Part shown: piece by piece, positions 1-6,789 of the stretch | How the letters are laid out: every line of letters starts with the position of its first letter | How positions within the stretch are numbered: position 1 is the first letter of the stretch | Assembly (NCBI GenBank): GCA_026988585.1 | Contig: JALSKY010000286.1 | Coordinates: forward strand, 1 to 6,789 | Direction: 5' to 3' | Source: Deltaproteobacteria bacterium | GTDB lineage: Bacteria; Desulfobacterota; Dissulfuribacteria; Dissulfuribacterales; QOAL01 | DNA: 6,789 bases | The notes under the pieces: model-generated | Database searches by the model: none | What the model saw: the letters and a program-made list of their open reading frames with translations, nothing else | What the model was told of the DNA's origin: nothing | Translations under genes and position numbers: made by a program

Positions 1-4
1 GAGA

Positions 5-2122
5 ATGAGAGTTATCAGGTTATATGTTCTGTTCATGCTTCTCTTCGGTCTTTTGACCCCTGGTGTATGGGGTCAGGATGTTAATAATGAGAGTGCAGGG
101 GCAGCTTCCCTTCAGGGTTCTCCCTATCAAGGGGTTGGTCCCCATGAGAAGAGGGCTATAGAGATCAATTTTGATGACATGGATGTCTATCCGGTCCTGG
201 ATCATGTCCTGGGCTCCCTGCTGGGGCTTAACTTCGTAGTGGAACCGGTGATAAAGGGAACCATCTCTTTGCATCTGAAGGGAGAGTACTCCAGAACGGA
301 GCTGCTGGATGTGATGAATTCTGTCCTGGAGTTGCACGGCCTTGGGATCACCAGGGGGAAAAATGATCTTTACAAGGTGGTGAGAAAAGGAAATGCAGCG
401 AGATTCGGTGCCAGGGTGCGTCAGGGAGTTACCAACTTTTCAGGGGATAATATCAGCGTATTCCAGTTGAAATACCTGACCCCTTCTTCTGCTGCTGCCA
501 GTCTGAAAAATTTTGTATCCACCGGTGCTCTCGTCCTACCCGTCCAGAGCAGTAATGCTATTGTAGTGTGTGATTCCAGGGAGAACATAGAGAAAATTGG
601 AAGAATAATAGAGATTCTCGATGCTGATATCTTTGATGACCTGCACTGGAAGCTTTTCACGCTTGAAAACACCTCGGCAGAAGATCTGGTCAAGGACCTG
701 GAGCGGATCTTCAGAAACAATCCTCTCTACAAGAGGGCAGGTGTGGATCCCAATGGTCTTCAGATCATCCCTCTCGAGACACTCAATGCAGTGCTGGTGA
801 TCACCAGATGGAAGAAGTTTCTCGGTGATGTAGGTCATTGGATCATGGAACTGGATCAGGGCCAGCTTGAGAAGGGAACCCAGGTCTATGTCTATTTCGT
901 CCAGCATGGCAGGGCTGTGGATATTGCACAGATCCTCAATGAGCTATATGCGGAAGGAAGCAGCAGCAGCGATAAGAAAGTAATTGTCAAGCGGAAGAAA
1001 CAGGAGAAAAAGGAAGAACCTCAAAAAAGCAGTGCAATCATGGCCTCCGGAGAGCTTGCCGGAGAGGTGAAGATAATCGCAGACGAAGTGAACAACTCTC
1101 TGATATTCAAGGCTAAACCCAAGGATTATCAGGTTATAAAAGAGGTTCTGAAAAAACTGGATATTATCCCCCGTCAGGTGCTCATAGATGTTCTGATTGC
1201 AGAGGTTGCCTTAGACAACGAGGTGAAATATGGGGTCGAGTGGTATATCAAGGGGCTGGATGCCTTGGGCCAGGGCGGCAGCGGCAGGCTCTTCGATGGG
1301 CTTGGACCTCTTATGGAAGGAGGGATCAGGGGCTTTTCCTATGCCCTCAAGGGAGGAGACGGGACCTTGCATGCCCTTATTCAGCTTCTGGATGGCGCAA
1401 CTGATGTTGAGATACTATCAGCCCCGAATATTGTTGCAACTGACAACCAGGAGGCCAGGATAGAGATTGGTGAGGATGTGCCAGTGCTCTCAGAATCCAT
1501 TGTAAGCACTGGTGGTGTTACTACCCAGGGAGTCCAGTACAGGAAGACCGGTATAATCCTGCAGGTAAAACCATACATAAATGATAACGGCTTGGTGAGG
1601 ATGGAGGTCACCCAGGAGGTAAGCCAGGTCAATGACGGGGCTACGTCAGGAATCAATTCCCCGAGGATCAGCAACAGAAAGGCGACCACCTATCTTATAG
1701 CAGAGGACGGGCAGCATATCCTGATCGGAGGTCTCATGAGCACCAAGAACACAGAGACCAGAACAGGCATCCCGCTTCTGAAGGATCTGCCAATGGTAGG
1801 GTATCTCTTTGGCAGCAAGGGGCACAAGGTGGAGAAGAAGGAGTTGATATTTATTCTTACTCCCCATGTAATAAAATCCAGGGCCCATGCAGACCAGCTT
1901 ACCCGGGAGTTTGCCATGAAGGTCCACTCCCTCAAGAGGATGCTGGAGGAGAACAGGATACTTGACAGAGAGCAGAGGGCGCGGACCATGCAGCAGAAAC
2001 TGCCGCAGCCTGAACAGATGCAGCCTGACGGGATCAAAGGGGTTGAGAAACCCAAGCTGAGGCCTGAACAGAAGAATGACAGCGCCTGGGATGACAATGA
2101 TTATGATAACAGCCTGTTGTAA
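5..2122 (+). CDS. gspD: Type II secretion system outer-membrane secretin GspD
   Basis: This 705-residue protein should form the multimeric outer-membrane channel through which folded T2SS substrates leave the periplasm. Seen: a signal peptide (residues 1-23, Arg2/Arg5 then a hydrophobic core, probable cleavage after VWG), an N0 domain (about 51-128), N1 (about 149-212), N2 (about 213-285), and N3 (about 292-385), which is interrupted by a Ser/Lys/Glu-rich loop (319-341). The secretin barrel domain follows (about 386-625). It contains the VPVLSE gate-region motif near 492 and the classic secretin signature GIPLLKDLPMVGYLFGS near 589-605. The tail (about 630-705) is helical and Gln/charge-rich and ends acidic. 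Length and domain order fit GspD better than PilQ (no AMIN domains) or the shorter type III secretins. The start has only 4 bases upstream in the window, so its ribosome site cannot be judged, but the signal peptide supports it. The next gene overlaps its 3' end, implying an operon. Confidence 0.95.
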   Translation: MRVIRLYVLFMLLFGLLTPGVWGQDVNNESAGAASLQGSPYQGVGPHEKRAIEINFDDMDVYPVLDHVLGSLLGLNFVVEPVIKGTISLHLKGEYSRTELLDVMNSVLELHGLGITRGKNDLYKVVRKGNAARFGARVRQGVTNFSGDNISVFQLKYLTPSSAAASLKNFVSTGALVLPVQSSNAIVVCDSRENIEKIGRIIEILDADIFDDLHWKLFTLENTSAEDLVKDLERIFRNNPLYKRAGVDPNGLQIIPLETLNAVLVITRWKKFLGDVGHWIMELDQGQLEKGTQVYVYFVQHGRAVDIAQILNELYAEGSSSSDKKVIVKRKKQEKKEEPQKSSAIMASGELAGEVKIIADEVNNSLIFKAKPKDYQVIKEVLKKLDIIPRQVLIDVLIAEVALDNEVKYGVEWYIKGLDALGQGGSGRLFDGLGPLMEGGIRGFSYALKGGDGTLHALIQLLDGATDVEILSAPNIVATDNQEARIEIGEDVPVLSESIVSTGGVTTQGVQYRKTGIILQVKPYINDNGLVRMEVTQEVSQVNDGATSGINSPRISNRKATTYLIAEDGQHILIGGLMSTKNTETRTGIPLLKDLPMVGYLFGSKGHKVEKKELIFILTPHVIKSRAHADQLTREFAMKVHSLKRMLEENRILDREQRARTMQQKLPQPEQMQPDGIKGVEKPKLRPEQKNDSAWDDNDYDNSLL

Positions 2123-2870
2123 TAGATTCAGAAACGTTTGCTGTTCAGTGGCCTTGGGTATGGCCCTGTCTGCTGCAATGCTCTCCCCTGCAACAGGTTT
2201 TTTCTCCTGTGCCGTTCTTGCTGCAGGGAAAGGGGATGGGCCACCACTGCATAAACCGGCTGCAGGCAATCTCTCTCGCGGGAAGATCCCCCGACAGGTG
2301 GATATAGAGGCCATTTTAAGGGCTGATCCCTTCGATCCCAAGAGGGGTGAGGGCAGGTTTGTGGATACAGGCGCAGGGCTGGAGAAAGAGGAGGAGATAG
2401 CAAAAAAATATCTTCTTTATGGGTTGTTGGCATCTGGAGATTTTCGAGAGGCCTATCTGGGACTGCGTTCAGAGGGAAGGAGACAGCAGCAGGAAAGAGA
2501 GCTCAGAAAGATCGTTCCGGGTGATATGGTAGATGGTTGGAAGGTCAAGGAGATAGGGAACAGCGGTGTCAGGCTGGTCTCCGGTGACAAGGAGGTGTTT
2601 CTGAAGGTGTTCCAACCGGACAAGCCTGGCAGGAAGGTCTCTAAGCCTGTGGCCCAGCTCACTCCCAAGACTGCCTCTGGAGATCGAAGGATTTTGAGGC
2701 CTTCAAACAAGGCCCGGCGATCTGTCAGCAGGAGTGTGAACAGGTTGAAGCCCCCAAAACCTGTGAAGCCTGCAAGACCTGTGAACAGAAAGCGAAGGGA
2801 AGGGATTGATCTCCCTGGGGCCCTGCCCCTCCCTCCTGAAATGCCAGGATTTGATAGACAGGACCTCTGA
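2097..2870 (+). CDS. GspC/PilP-like HR-domain periplasmic protein, probable T2SS component
   Basis: Probable inner-membrane-anchored or exported periplasmic partner of the secretin, 257 residues from this start. Seen: Arg10/Arg12, then a hydrophobic stretch (about 14-43) that could be a signal peptide or a GspC-type anchor. Next comes ILRADPFDPKR (73-83), resembling the segment leading into the GspC homology region. The region from YLLYGLL (about 105) through IVPGDMVDGWKV (139-150) to EVFLKVF (about 166-172) has the beta-rich HR-domain pattern of GspC/PilP, which in characterised systems contacts secretin N0. No PDZ domain follows. The tail (174-257) is about one quarter Lys/Arg with some 15 prolines. 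Four in-frame ATGs exist (2076, 2091, 2097, 2103). I chose 2097 because GGGA lies 5 bases upstream, but 2076 (GAGG 13 bases upstream) is possible. It overlaps gspD, suggesting coupled translation. Canonical gspC precedes gspD, so the position is unusual. The family call is inference from pattern. Confidence 0.7.
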   Translation: MIMITACCNRFRNVCCSVALGMALSAAMLSPATGFFSCAVLAAGKGDGPPLHKPAAGNLSRGKIPRQVDIEAILRADPFDPKRGEGRFVDTGAGLEKEEEIAKKYLLYGLLASGDFREAYLGLRSEGRRQQQERELRKIVPGDMVDGWKVKEIGNSGVRLVSGDKEVFLKVFQPDKPGRKVSKPVAQLTPKTASGDRRILRPSNKARRSVSRSVNRLKPPKPVKPARPVNRKRREGIDLPGALPLPPEMPGFDRQDL

Positions 2871-2877
2871 GGCCTGT
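2858..2877. terminator. Weak hairpin at the junction of two convergent operons
   Basis: ACAGG-A-CC and GGCCTGT can pair into a 7-bp stem with one bulged A and a TCTGA loop that includes the stop codon of the GspC-like gene. It sits where the two transcription units converge. Neither strand has a proper T-run after the stem, so intrinsic termination is doubtful. The heptamer CAGGACC also occurs twice, 20 bases apart (2859-2865 and 2879-2885). The rest of the gap to 2922 shows nothing recognisable beyond an AT-rich patch at about 2886-2898. Confidence 0.25.
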
Positions 2878-2922
2878 TCAGGACCAAATTATTTAATCAA
2901 GCAGGAAGCGGATAGTTGTGAT

Positions 2923-3948
2923 CTATACCTTGAAGTATTCCCTGTACCAGCTTATGAATTTGGGAATCCCCTCTTCCAGGGTTGTTTCCGGCTTGAATCC
3001 TGTATCCCTTATCAGATCGTCTATGTCTGCGTAGGTGGCTGGCACATCTCCAGGCTGAAGAGGTAGCAGGTTTTTCTCCGCCTTTTTGCCAAGGCAGTCC
3101 TCAATAACCTGGATGAAGTGCATCAGTTCTACTGGCTGGTTGTTGCCTATGTTGTAAACCCTGTATGGGGCATAGCTTGTTCCTGGATCAGGGTTGTCCC
3201 CGCTCCAGTCAGGATTGGGAGTGGCAGGGCGTTTCATTACCCTGACAACCCCTTCTATAATGTCATCTATATAGGTGAAATCCCTTTGCATTTTGCCATA
3301 GTTGAACACATCTATAGGGCGGTTTTCCAAGATGGCCTTGGTAAAGAGAAACAGTGCCATATCTGGTCTGCCCCATGGTCCATAGACGGTAAAAAATCTC
3401 AGGCCAGTGCAGGAGAGGTTATAGAGATGGCTGTATGTATGTGCCATTAACTCATTTGCCTTCTTGCTGGCTGCATAGAGAGAGACCGGATGGTCCACAT
3501 TGTCATGTATGCTAAAGGGCATTTTGGTGTTGGATCCATAGACAGAGCTGGAAGAGGCGAAGAGCAGATGTTTTACTTCGTTATGGCGGCAGCCCTCCAG
3601 AATGTTCACAAATCCTGCAAGGTTGGAGTCCACATAGGCGTTTGGATTTATGAGGGAGTAACGCACACCTGCCTGGGCAGCAAGGTTGACTACACAGTCA
3701 AACTCCTCCCGGGCGAATAGCTCCTTCATCCCCTCCCTGTCTGCAAGATCCAGTTTGGAGAATTTGAAATTCTCATATGGCCGGAGGATCTCCAACCTGG
3801 CCTCCTTGATTGCCGGATCATAGTAGTCATTGATGATATCGAGGCCTACCACCTCACACCCCTCTTCCAGCAGCCTCCTTGAGAGATGAAAGCCTATGAA
3901 GCCAGCAGCGCCTGTGACCAGTACCTTTTTCGGATTGAATATCTCCAT
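2923..3948 (-). CDS. NAD-dependent epimerase, probable UDP-glucuronate 4-epimerase (CapI/LpsL type)
   Basis: Extended short-chain dehydrogenase of 341 residues, predicted to interconvert UDP-glucuronate and UDP-galacturonate in the cytoplasm for surface polysaccharide. Seen: the NAD-binding GAAGFIG (13-19), Asp37 at the end of strand beta-2, and NDYYD (40-44), which is typical of the UDP-GlcA 4-epimerase branch. NLAAQAGVRYS (88-98), SSSSVYG (132-138) and the catalytic YAASK (158-162) follow, then FFTVYGPWGRPDMA and YGKMQRDFTYIDD, which are also characteristic of this branch. Full length for the family. The start is supported by AAGGGG 9 bases upstream (3958-3963). It lies 57 bases downstream of glmS on the same strand and is the last gene of the operon. 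The UDP-glucose dehydrogenase that would supply its substrate is not in the window. Related GalE-type or dTDP-glucose dehydratase activity is less likely given the NDYYD and RPDMA motifs. Substrate preference is family knowledge, not proven here. Confidence 0.88.
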   Translation of the reverse strand: MEIFNPKKVLVTGAAGFIGFHLSRRLLEEGCEVVGLDIINDYYDPAIKEARLEILRPYENFKFSKLDLADREGMKELFAREEFDCVVNLAAQAGVRYSLINPNAYVDSNLAGFVNILEGCRHNEVKHLLFASSSSVYGSNTKMPFSIHDNVDHPVSLYAASKKANELMAHTYSHLYNLSCTGLRFFTVYGPWGRPDMALFLFTKAILENRPIDVFNYGKMQRDFTYIDDIIEGVVRVMKRPATPNPDWSGDNPDPGTSYAPYRVYNIGNNQPVELMHFIQVIEDCLGKKAEKNLLPLQPGDVPATYADIDDLIRDTGFKPETTLEEGIPKFISWYREYFKV

Positions 3949-4005
3949 TTCTGTTTTCCCCTTTTCTGTTCCTGTTGTTTTACGGAATTATCTGTTTTTG
4001 TTAAT
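3949..4005 (-). other. A-rich spacer between glmS and the epimerase, four AACAG copies
   Basis: On the transcribed strand this 57-base spacer is A-rich and carries AACAG four times (plus-strand CTGTT at 3951-3955, 3966-3970, 3972-3976 and 3992-3996) as well as the epimerase ribosome site AAGGGG. I see no hairpin plus T-run, so read-through from glmS is expected. No convincing promoter is visible. The repeats may simply reflect base composition. Confidence 0.4.
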
Positions 4006-5847
4006 TTATTCTACTGTTACGCTCTTTGCCAGATTCCTTGGCTGGTCCACGTCACAACCCCTTGCTAGGGCGATTTCATAGGCTATGAGCTGTAGGGGGA
4101 TGGTATAGATGAAGGGATTCAGATCAGGGTCGGGCAGCCTTGGAAGCTCTATCAGGTTTTCGGTGAGCTGTGACAGATTTTCATCGCCCTCCTCTCCCAG
4201 GGCTATGATAATGCCCCGTCTGGACTTTACCTCTTCAACATTGCTGATCATCTTTTCATAGACATGATCCCTGGGAATAGTGGCTACTACCGGAAGGGTT
4301 CGGTCGATCAGGGCAATAGGACCATGTTTCATCTCACCGGCTGCATATCCCTCCGCATGGATATAGGAGATCTCCTTGAGCTTCAACGCCCCTTCCAGGG
4401 CAATGGGAAAGTTGAGATGCCTCCCAAGATATAGGAAATCAGTGGCCTCATAAAACCTGGATGCCAGTTTTTTCGATGTGTCATGCCAAGTTTCTATGTG
4501 ATATAAGATCGTCTCTGGAATCTTTATGAGGCCTGCTATCTTCTGTTTGATGGTCTCATGTTCCAGGGTTTCTCTGAAGGAGGATAGGAGCAGGGCCAGG
4601 ATGTAGAGGGCTGTGAGCTGACTGGTAAAGGCCTTGGTGGAGGCAACACCGATCTCAGGGCCGGCATGGGTATATACTGTTCCATGGGCCTCTCTGGTAA
4701 TGGTGCTCCCCAAGACGTTACAGATGGCGATTATCCTGGAACCGAGCTCCTTGGCCAGCCTCAGTCCGGCCAGGGTGTCTGCAGTCTCGCCTGATTGTGA
4801 AATAGGTATGGTTAGGATCGAGTCATCTATCAGGAGGTCCCTGTATCTGAATTCGGATGCCAGTTCAACCTCTACCGGGATACGTGCCCAGGACTCTATC
4901 CAGTATTTGGCGGTAAGACCAGCATGCCATGATGTGCCGCAGGCCAAGAGTACGATTCTCGTTAATTTTTTTGCTGTTTCTGGGGTAAGTCCTGCCTCAG
5001 GAAGGGATATCTCGCCTGTCTCCGGCTCGATCCTGCCCCTGAAGGTGTTGAGTATGGCCTGGGGCTGTTCGTAGATCTCCTTCAGCATAAAATGTTTGTA
5101 TCCAGCCTTTTCTGCCATGGCTGCATCCCAGGTTACCCTTTCAGACTCCCTGTTCACCCTGGTTCCATCAGTGATTTTCATCAGGTGTATGGCTGACCGA
5201 TCAAGAATTGCCATCTCATCATCTTCAAGAAAGATAACATCCCTTGTAAAGGGCAGGAGGGCAGGAATATCTGATGCAATGAACGCCTCCCCCTCGCCGA
5301 CTCCGAGAACCAGGGGACTCTGTTTTCTTGCTGCCACCAGCATGTCCGGTTCTCTGGCCCAGAGCACTGCCAAGGCAAAAGAGCCCTCTGCATCTTGAAG
5401 GGCCCGCCTTACTGCCTCAGGGAGATCCCCATCAAGATATTTCTCCACCAGGTGGGCCAACACCTCTGTGTCTGTGTCTGAAGAGAATCTGTGGCCTTGG
5501 GCCTCGAGTTCCCTCTTGAGCGACGCATAGTTTTCAATGATTCCGTTATGGACTACCACTATGGAACCAGAGCAGTCGGTGTGGGGATGGGCATTTTCCC
5601 TGGTGGGCTCTCCATGGGTTGCCCATCTGGTATGGCCTATGCCTACGGTAGTAGCAGTGGCCCTGAACTCCTCCAGGGCATCCTCAAGTATGGAGAGTTT
5701 GCCCTTGGCCCTGACCCGCTTCAGTTCCCCTTTTTCGGGCCAGGCTACACCAGCAGAGTCATATCCCCGGTACTCCAGGCTTTTAAGCCCCTGGAGCAAC
5801 ACCGGAATGACTCTTCTGCTTCCGATATATCCTACTATTCCGCACAT
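4006..5847 (-). CDS. glmS: Glutamine--fructose-6-phosphate aminotransferase (isomerizing)
   Basis: Makes glucosamine-6-phosphate from fructose-6-phosphate and glutamine, the first committed step to UDP-GlcNAc for peptidoglycan, lipid A and exopolysaccharide; cytoplasmic. At 613 residues it is the usual length. Seen: the N-terminal class II glutaminase domain with catalytic Cys2 (exposed after Met removal), EYRGYDSAG (25-33), HTRWATHG (72-79) and HNGIIEN (100-106). Two SIS isomerase domains follow, with LLACGTSWHAG, SQSGETADT and GVASTKAFTSQ in the first and the HAEGYAAGEMKHGP region in the second. The C-terminal signature DVDQPRNLAKSVTVE closes the sugar site. The start is fixed by Cys2 and by GAGGGAG 6 bases upstream (5854-5860). 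All catalytic motifs look intact. It begins 37 bases after the sugar transferase, so it is probably co-transcribed with it, and the epimerase follows. No glmS ribozyme fits in the gap. Confidence 0.97.
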   Translation of the reverse strand: MCGIVGYIGSRRVIPVLLQGLKSLEYRGYDSAGVAWPEKGELKRVRAKGKLSILEDALEEFRATATTVGIGHTRWATHGEPTRENAHPHTDCSGSIVVVHNGIIENYASLKRELEAQGHRFSSDTDTEVLAHLVEKYLDGDLPEAVRRALQDAEGSFALAVLWAREPDMLVAARKQSPLVLGVGEGEAFIASDIPALLPFTRDVIFLEDDEMAILDRSAIHLMKITDGTRVNRESERVTWDAAMAEKAGYKHFMLKEIYEQPQAILNTFRGRIEPETGEISLPEAGLTPETAKKLTRIVLLACGTSWHAGLTAKYWIESWARIPVEVELASEFRYRDLLIDDSILTIPISQSGETADTLAGLRLAKELGSRIIAICNVLGSTITREAHGTVYTHAGPEIGVASTKAFTSQLTALYILALLLSSFRETLEHETIKQKIAGLIKIPETILYHIETWHDTSKKLASRFYEATDFLYLGRHLNFPIALEGALKLKEISYIHAEGYAAGEMKHGPIALIDRTLPVVATIPRDHVYEKMISNVEEVKSRRGIIIALGEEGDENLSQLTENLIELPRLPDPDLNPFIYTIPLQLIAYEIALARGCDVDQPRNLAKSVTVE

Positions 5848-5853
5848 CTCTTT

Positions 5854-5860
5854 CTCCCTC
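5854..5860 (-). promoter_or_regulatory. Ribosome binding site of glmS
   Basis: GAGGGAG on the minus strand lies 6 bases from the glmS ATG, a near-ideal Shine-Dalgarno. It confirms a start that leaves the catalytic Cys as residue 2. It lies inside the 37-base gap after the sugar transferase, consistent with translation from a shared messenger. Confidence 0.75.
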
Positions 5861-5884
5861 TAAATTCTTCAGAATTATCCAATA

Positions 5885-6789
5885 TTATCTTGCACCCTCC
5901 CGGAACAGGATGGTCTTAACTGTCTTCAGGATTATGAAAAGATCCAGCCAGATGGACATATGTTTTATGTAGTAAAGGTCATATTCCAGCTTCTTCTTGG
6001 CATCTTCAACAGAGGAACCATAGGGGTAATTGATCTGAGCCCACCCGGTAAGGCCGGGATGAACAGTATGCCTTTGGTCATAATAAGGTATCTGTTCAGA
6101 GAGTTCCTTGACGAATTGGGGACGTTCCGGCCTTGGCCCGACGAAACTCATTTCGCCCTTGAGTACGTTCCACATCTGGGGAATTTCGTCTATCCTCAGT
6201 TTTCTTATGACCTGCCCTACCTTTGTAACCCGTGGGTCATTCTGTTGGGCCCATTGTGCCCCATGTTTTTCAGCATCAGCAGTCATGGATCGGAATTTTA
6301 TGACCTGGAAAATCCTTCCATCCTTGCCAACCCTCTCCTGTTTATAGAAGATTGGGCCTTCTGATTCCAGTTTGATGAGAATTGCCACAGGAATGGTGAC
6401 AGGAAGGGTCATGAGCAATCCACTAAGTGACACAGCACTGCCGATTATCCGTTTCCCAAGCATGGTCATCCGGGATTTCTGAAATCCTTCCTTGAATATG
6501 AGCCAGCTGGGATTGATCTTGTCCACCATTATTTTGCCAAGGGTAAAGGAGATAAAGGTTTCCCCCTCAGTTACCTCGATTCCCTGCATCCTGCAGTCTA
6601 TAAGCTGTTTTATCGGCATGTTGCCACGCCGTTCATCCATGGCAACGATAATCTCTTCAGCATCTATGGAGCGAATCTTTTGAAAAAGATCATGGAATCC
6701 TGTGACTACTTCTACAGGGTTCATATTTTTATATAGTCTGGCATCCTCATCTGACTGGACAATGACCGCCTTGATCCTGTATCCGGAAT
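5885..6789 (-). CDS. Sugar transferase, EpsB/PEP-CTERM-associated type (C-terminal part; 5' end outside window)
   Basis: Membrane phosphoglycosyl transferase of the WbaP/EpsB kind, predicted to start a lipid-linked polysaccharide by moving a sugar-1-phosphate onto undecaprenyl phosphate. About 300 C-terminal residues are visible. The frame stays open to the right edge, with 21 codons upstream of Met 6724 that continue the same domain (visible residues include GYRIKAVIV), so that Met is internal. Seen, numbered from Met 6724: IIVAMDERRGNMP (25-37), CRMQGIEV, GKI..., INPSWLIF (70-77), a membrane segment (about 93-119), and IKFRSM (142-147). RIDEIPQ (177-183) holds the catalytic Asp-Glu pair, and FVGPRPE and HPGLTGWAQINYPYG follow. 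The ERRG and PSWLIF regions match my recollection of the TIGR03013 family found mainly in exosortase/PEP-CTERM genomes. The N-terminal transmembrane helices would lie outside the window. glmS follows after 37 bases. Confidence 0.92.
   Translation of the reverse strand, partial: SGYRIKAVIVQSDEDARLYKNMNPVEVVTGFHDLFQKIRSIDAEEIIVAMDERRGNMPIKQLIDCRMQGIEVTEGETFISFTLGKIMVDKINPSWLIFKEGFQKSRMTMLGKRIIGSAVSLSGLLMTLPVTIPVAILIKLESEGPIFYKQERVGKDGRIFQVIKFRSMTADAEKHGAQWAQQNDPRVTKVGQVIRKLRIDEIPQMWNVLKGEMSFVGPRPERPQFVKELSEQIPYYDQRHTVHPGLTGWAQINYPYGSSVEDAKKKLEYDLYYIKHMSIWLDLFIILKTVKTILFREGAR

Noticed and set aside
5..2122. PilQ or type III secretin instead of GspD
   Set aside because: It has no AMIN domains as in PilQ, and the N0-N1-N2-N3 layout and length match GspD better.
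1646..2341. 231-codon open frame on the minus strand across the end of gspD
   Set aside because: It is antisense to gspD and the GspC-like gene, has no recognisable domain, and spans the two real genes in a way a true gene would not.
2755..2790. Repeat ACCTGTGAA at 2759-2767 and 2777-2785
   Set aside because: It is an in-frame 18-base repetition within the Pro/Lys/Arg-rich tail codons, explained by low-complexity coding sequence rather than a regulatory or mobile repeat.
5848..5884. Possible glmS ribozyme/riboswitch
   Set aside because: The 37-base gap is far too short for the ribozyme, which is known mainly upstream of glmS in Gram-positive bacteria.
5491..5919. 142-codon plus-strand open frame over the start of glmS
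   Set aside because: It is a shadow of glmS, whose protein has all catalytic motifs intact; the frame resembles no family I know.
5885..6724. Sugar transferase taken as a complete 279-residue protein starting at 6724
   Set aside because: The frame is open to the window edge with continuing domain sequence, and family members carry N-terminal membrane helices, so this is a partial gene.

Overview
The window reads as chromosomal DNA of a Gram-negative bacterium with a secretin-based envelope secretion system and an exopolysaccharide operon. The protein styles (GspD, a GspC-like HR-domain protein, an EpsB/PEP-CTERM-type sugar transferase) and a base composition that looks close to balanced by eye suggest a Desulfobacterota (deltaproteobacterial) lineage. 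That assignment is inference; no RNA marker is present. The window is almost fully coding, with five genes, no tRNA/rRNA, no CRISPR and no recognisable mobile element. No stretch longer than 60 bases lacks a gene.

Left part (1-2870, plus strand): the end of a type II secretion (T2SS) gene cluster. A complete secretin (gspD) starts 4 bases inside the window. It overlaps a small anchored or exported periplasmic protein with a GspC/PilP-like HR domain and an unusual basic, proline-rich tail. The rest of the T2SS genes would have to lie to the left, outside the window.

Right part (2923-6789, minus strand, transcribed right to left): three tightly spaced genes of a surface-sugar operon. They are the C-terminal part of an EpsB-like undecaprenyl-phosphate sugar-1-phosphate transferase (its start is beyond the right edge), glmS (glucosamine-6-phosphate synthase), and a CapI/LpsL-like UDP-glucuronate 4-epimerase. 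Together they suggest initiation of a lipid-linked polysaccharide, supply of amino-sugar precursor, and supply of UDP-galacturonate. The two transcription units converge at about 2871-2922, a 52-base gap holding only a weak hairpin.

I see no clearly undescribed system. The least ordinary items are the architecture and position of the GspC-like protein after gspD, the housekeeping gene glmS embedded in a polysaccharide operon, and the PEP-CTERM/exosortase-type signature of the sugar transferase.
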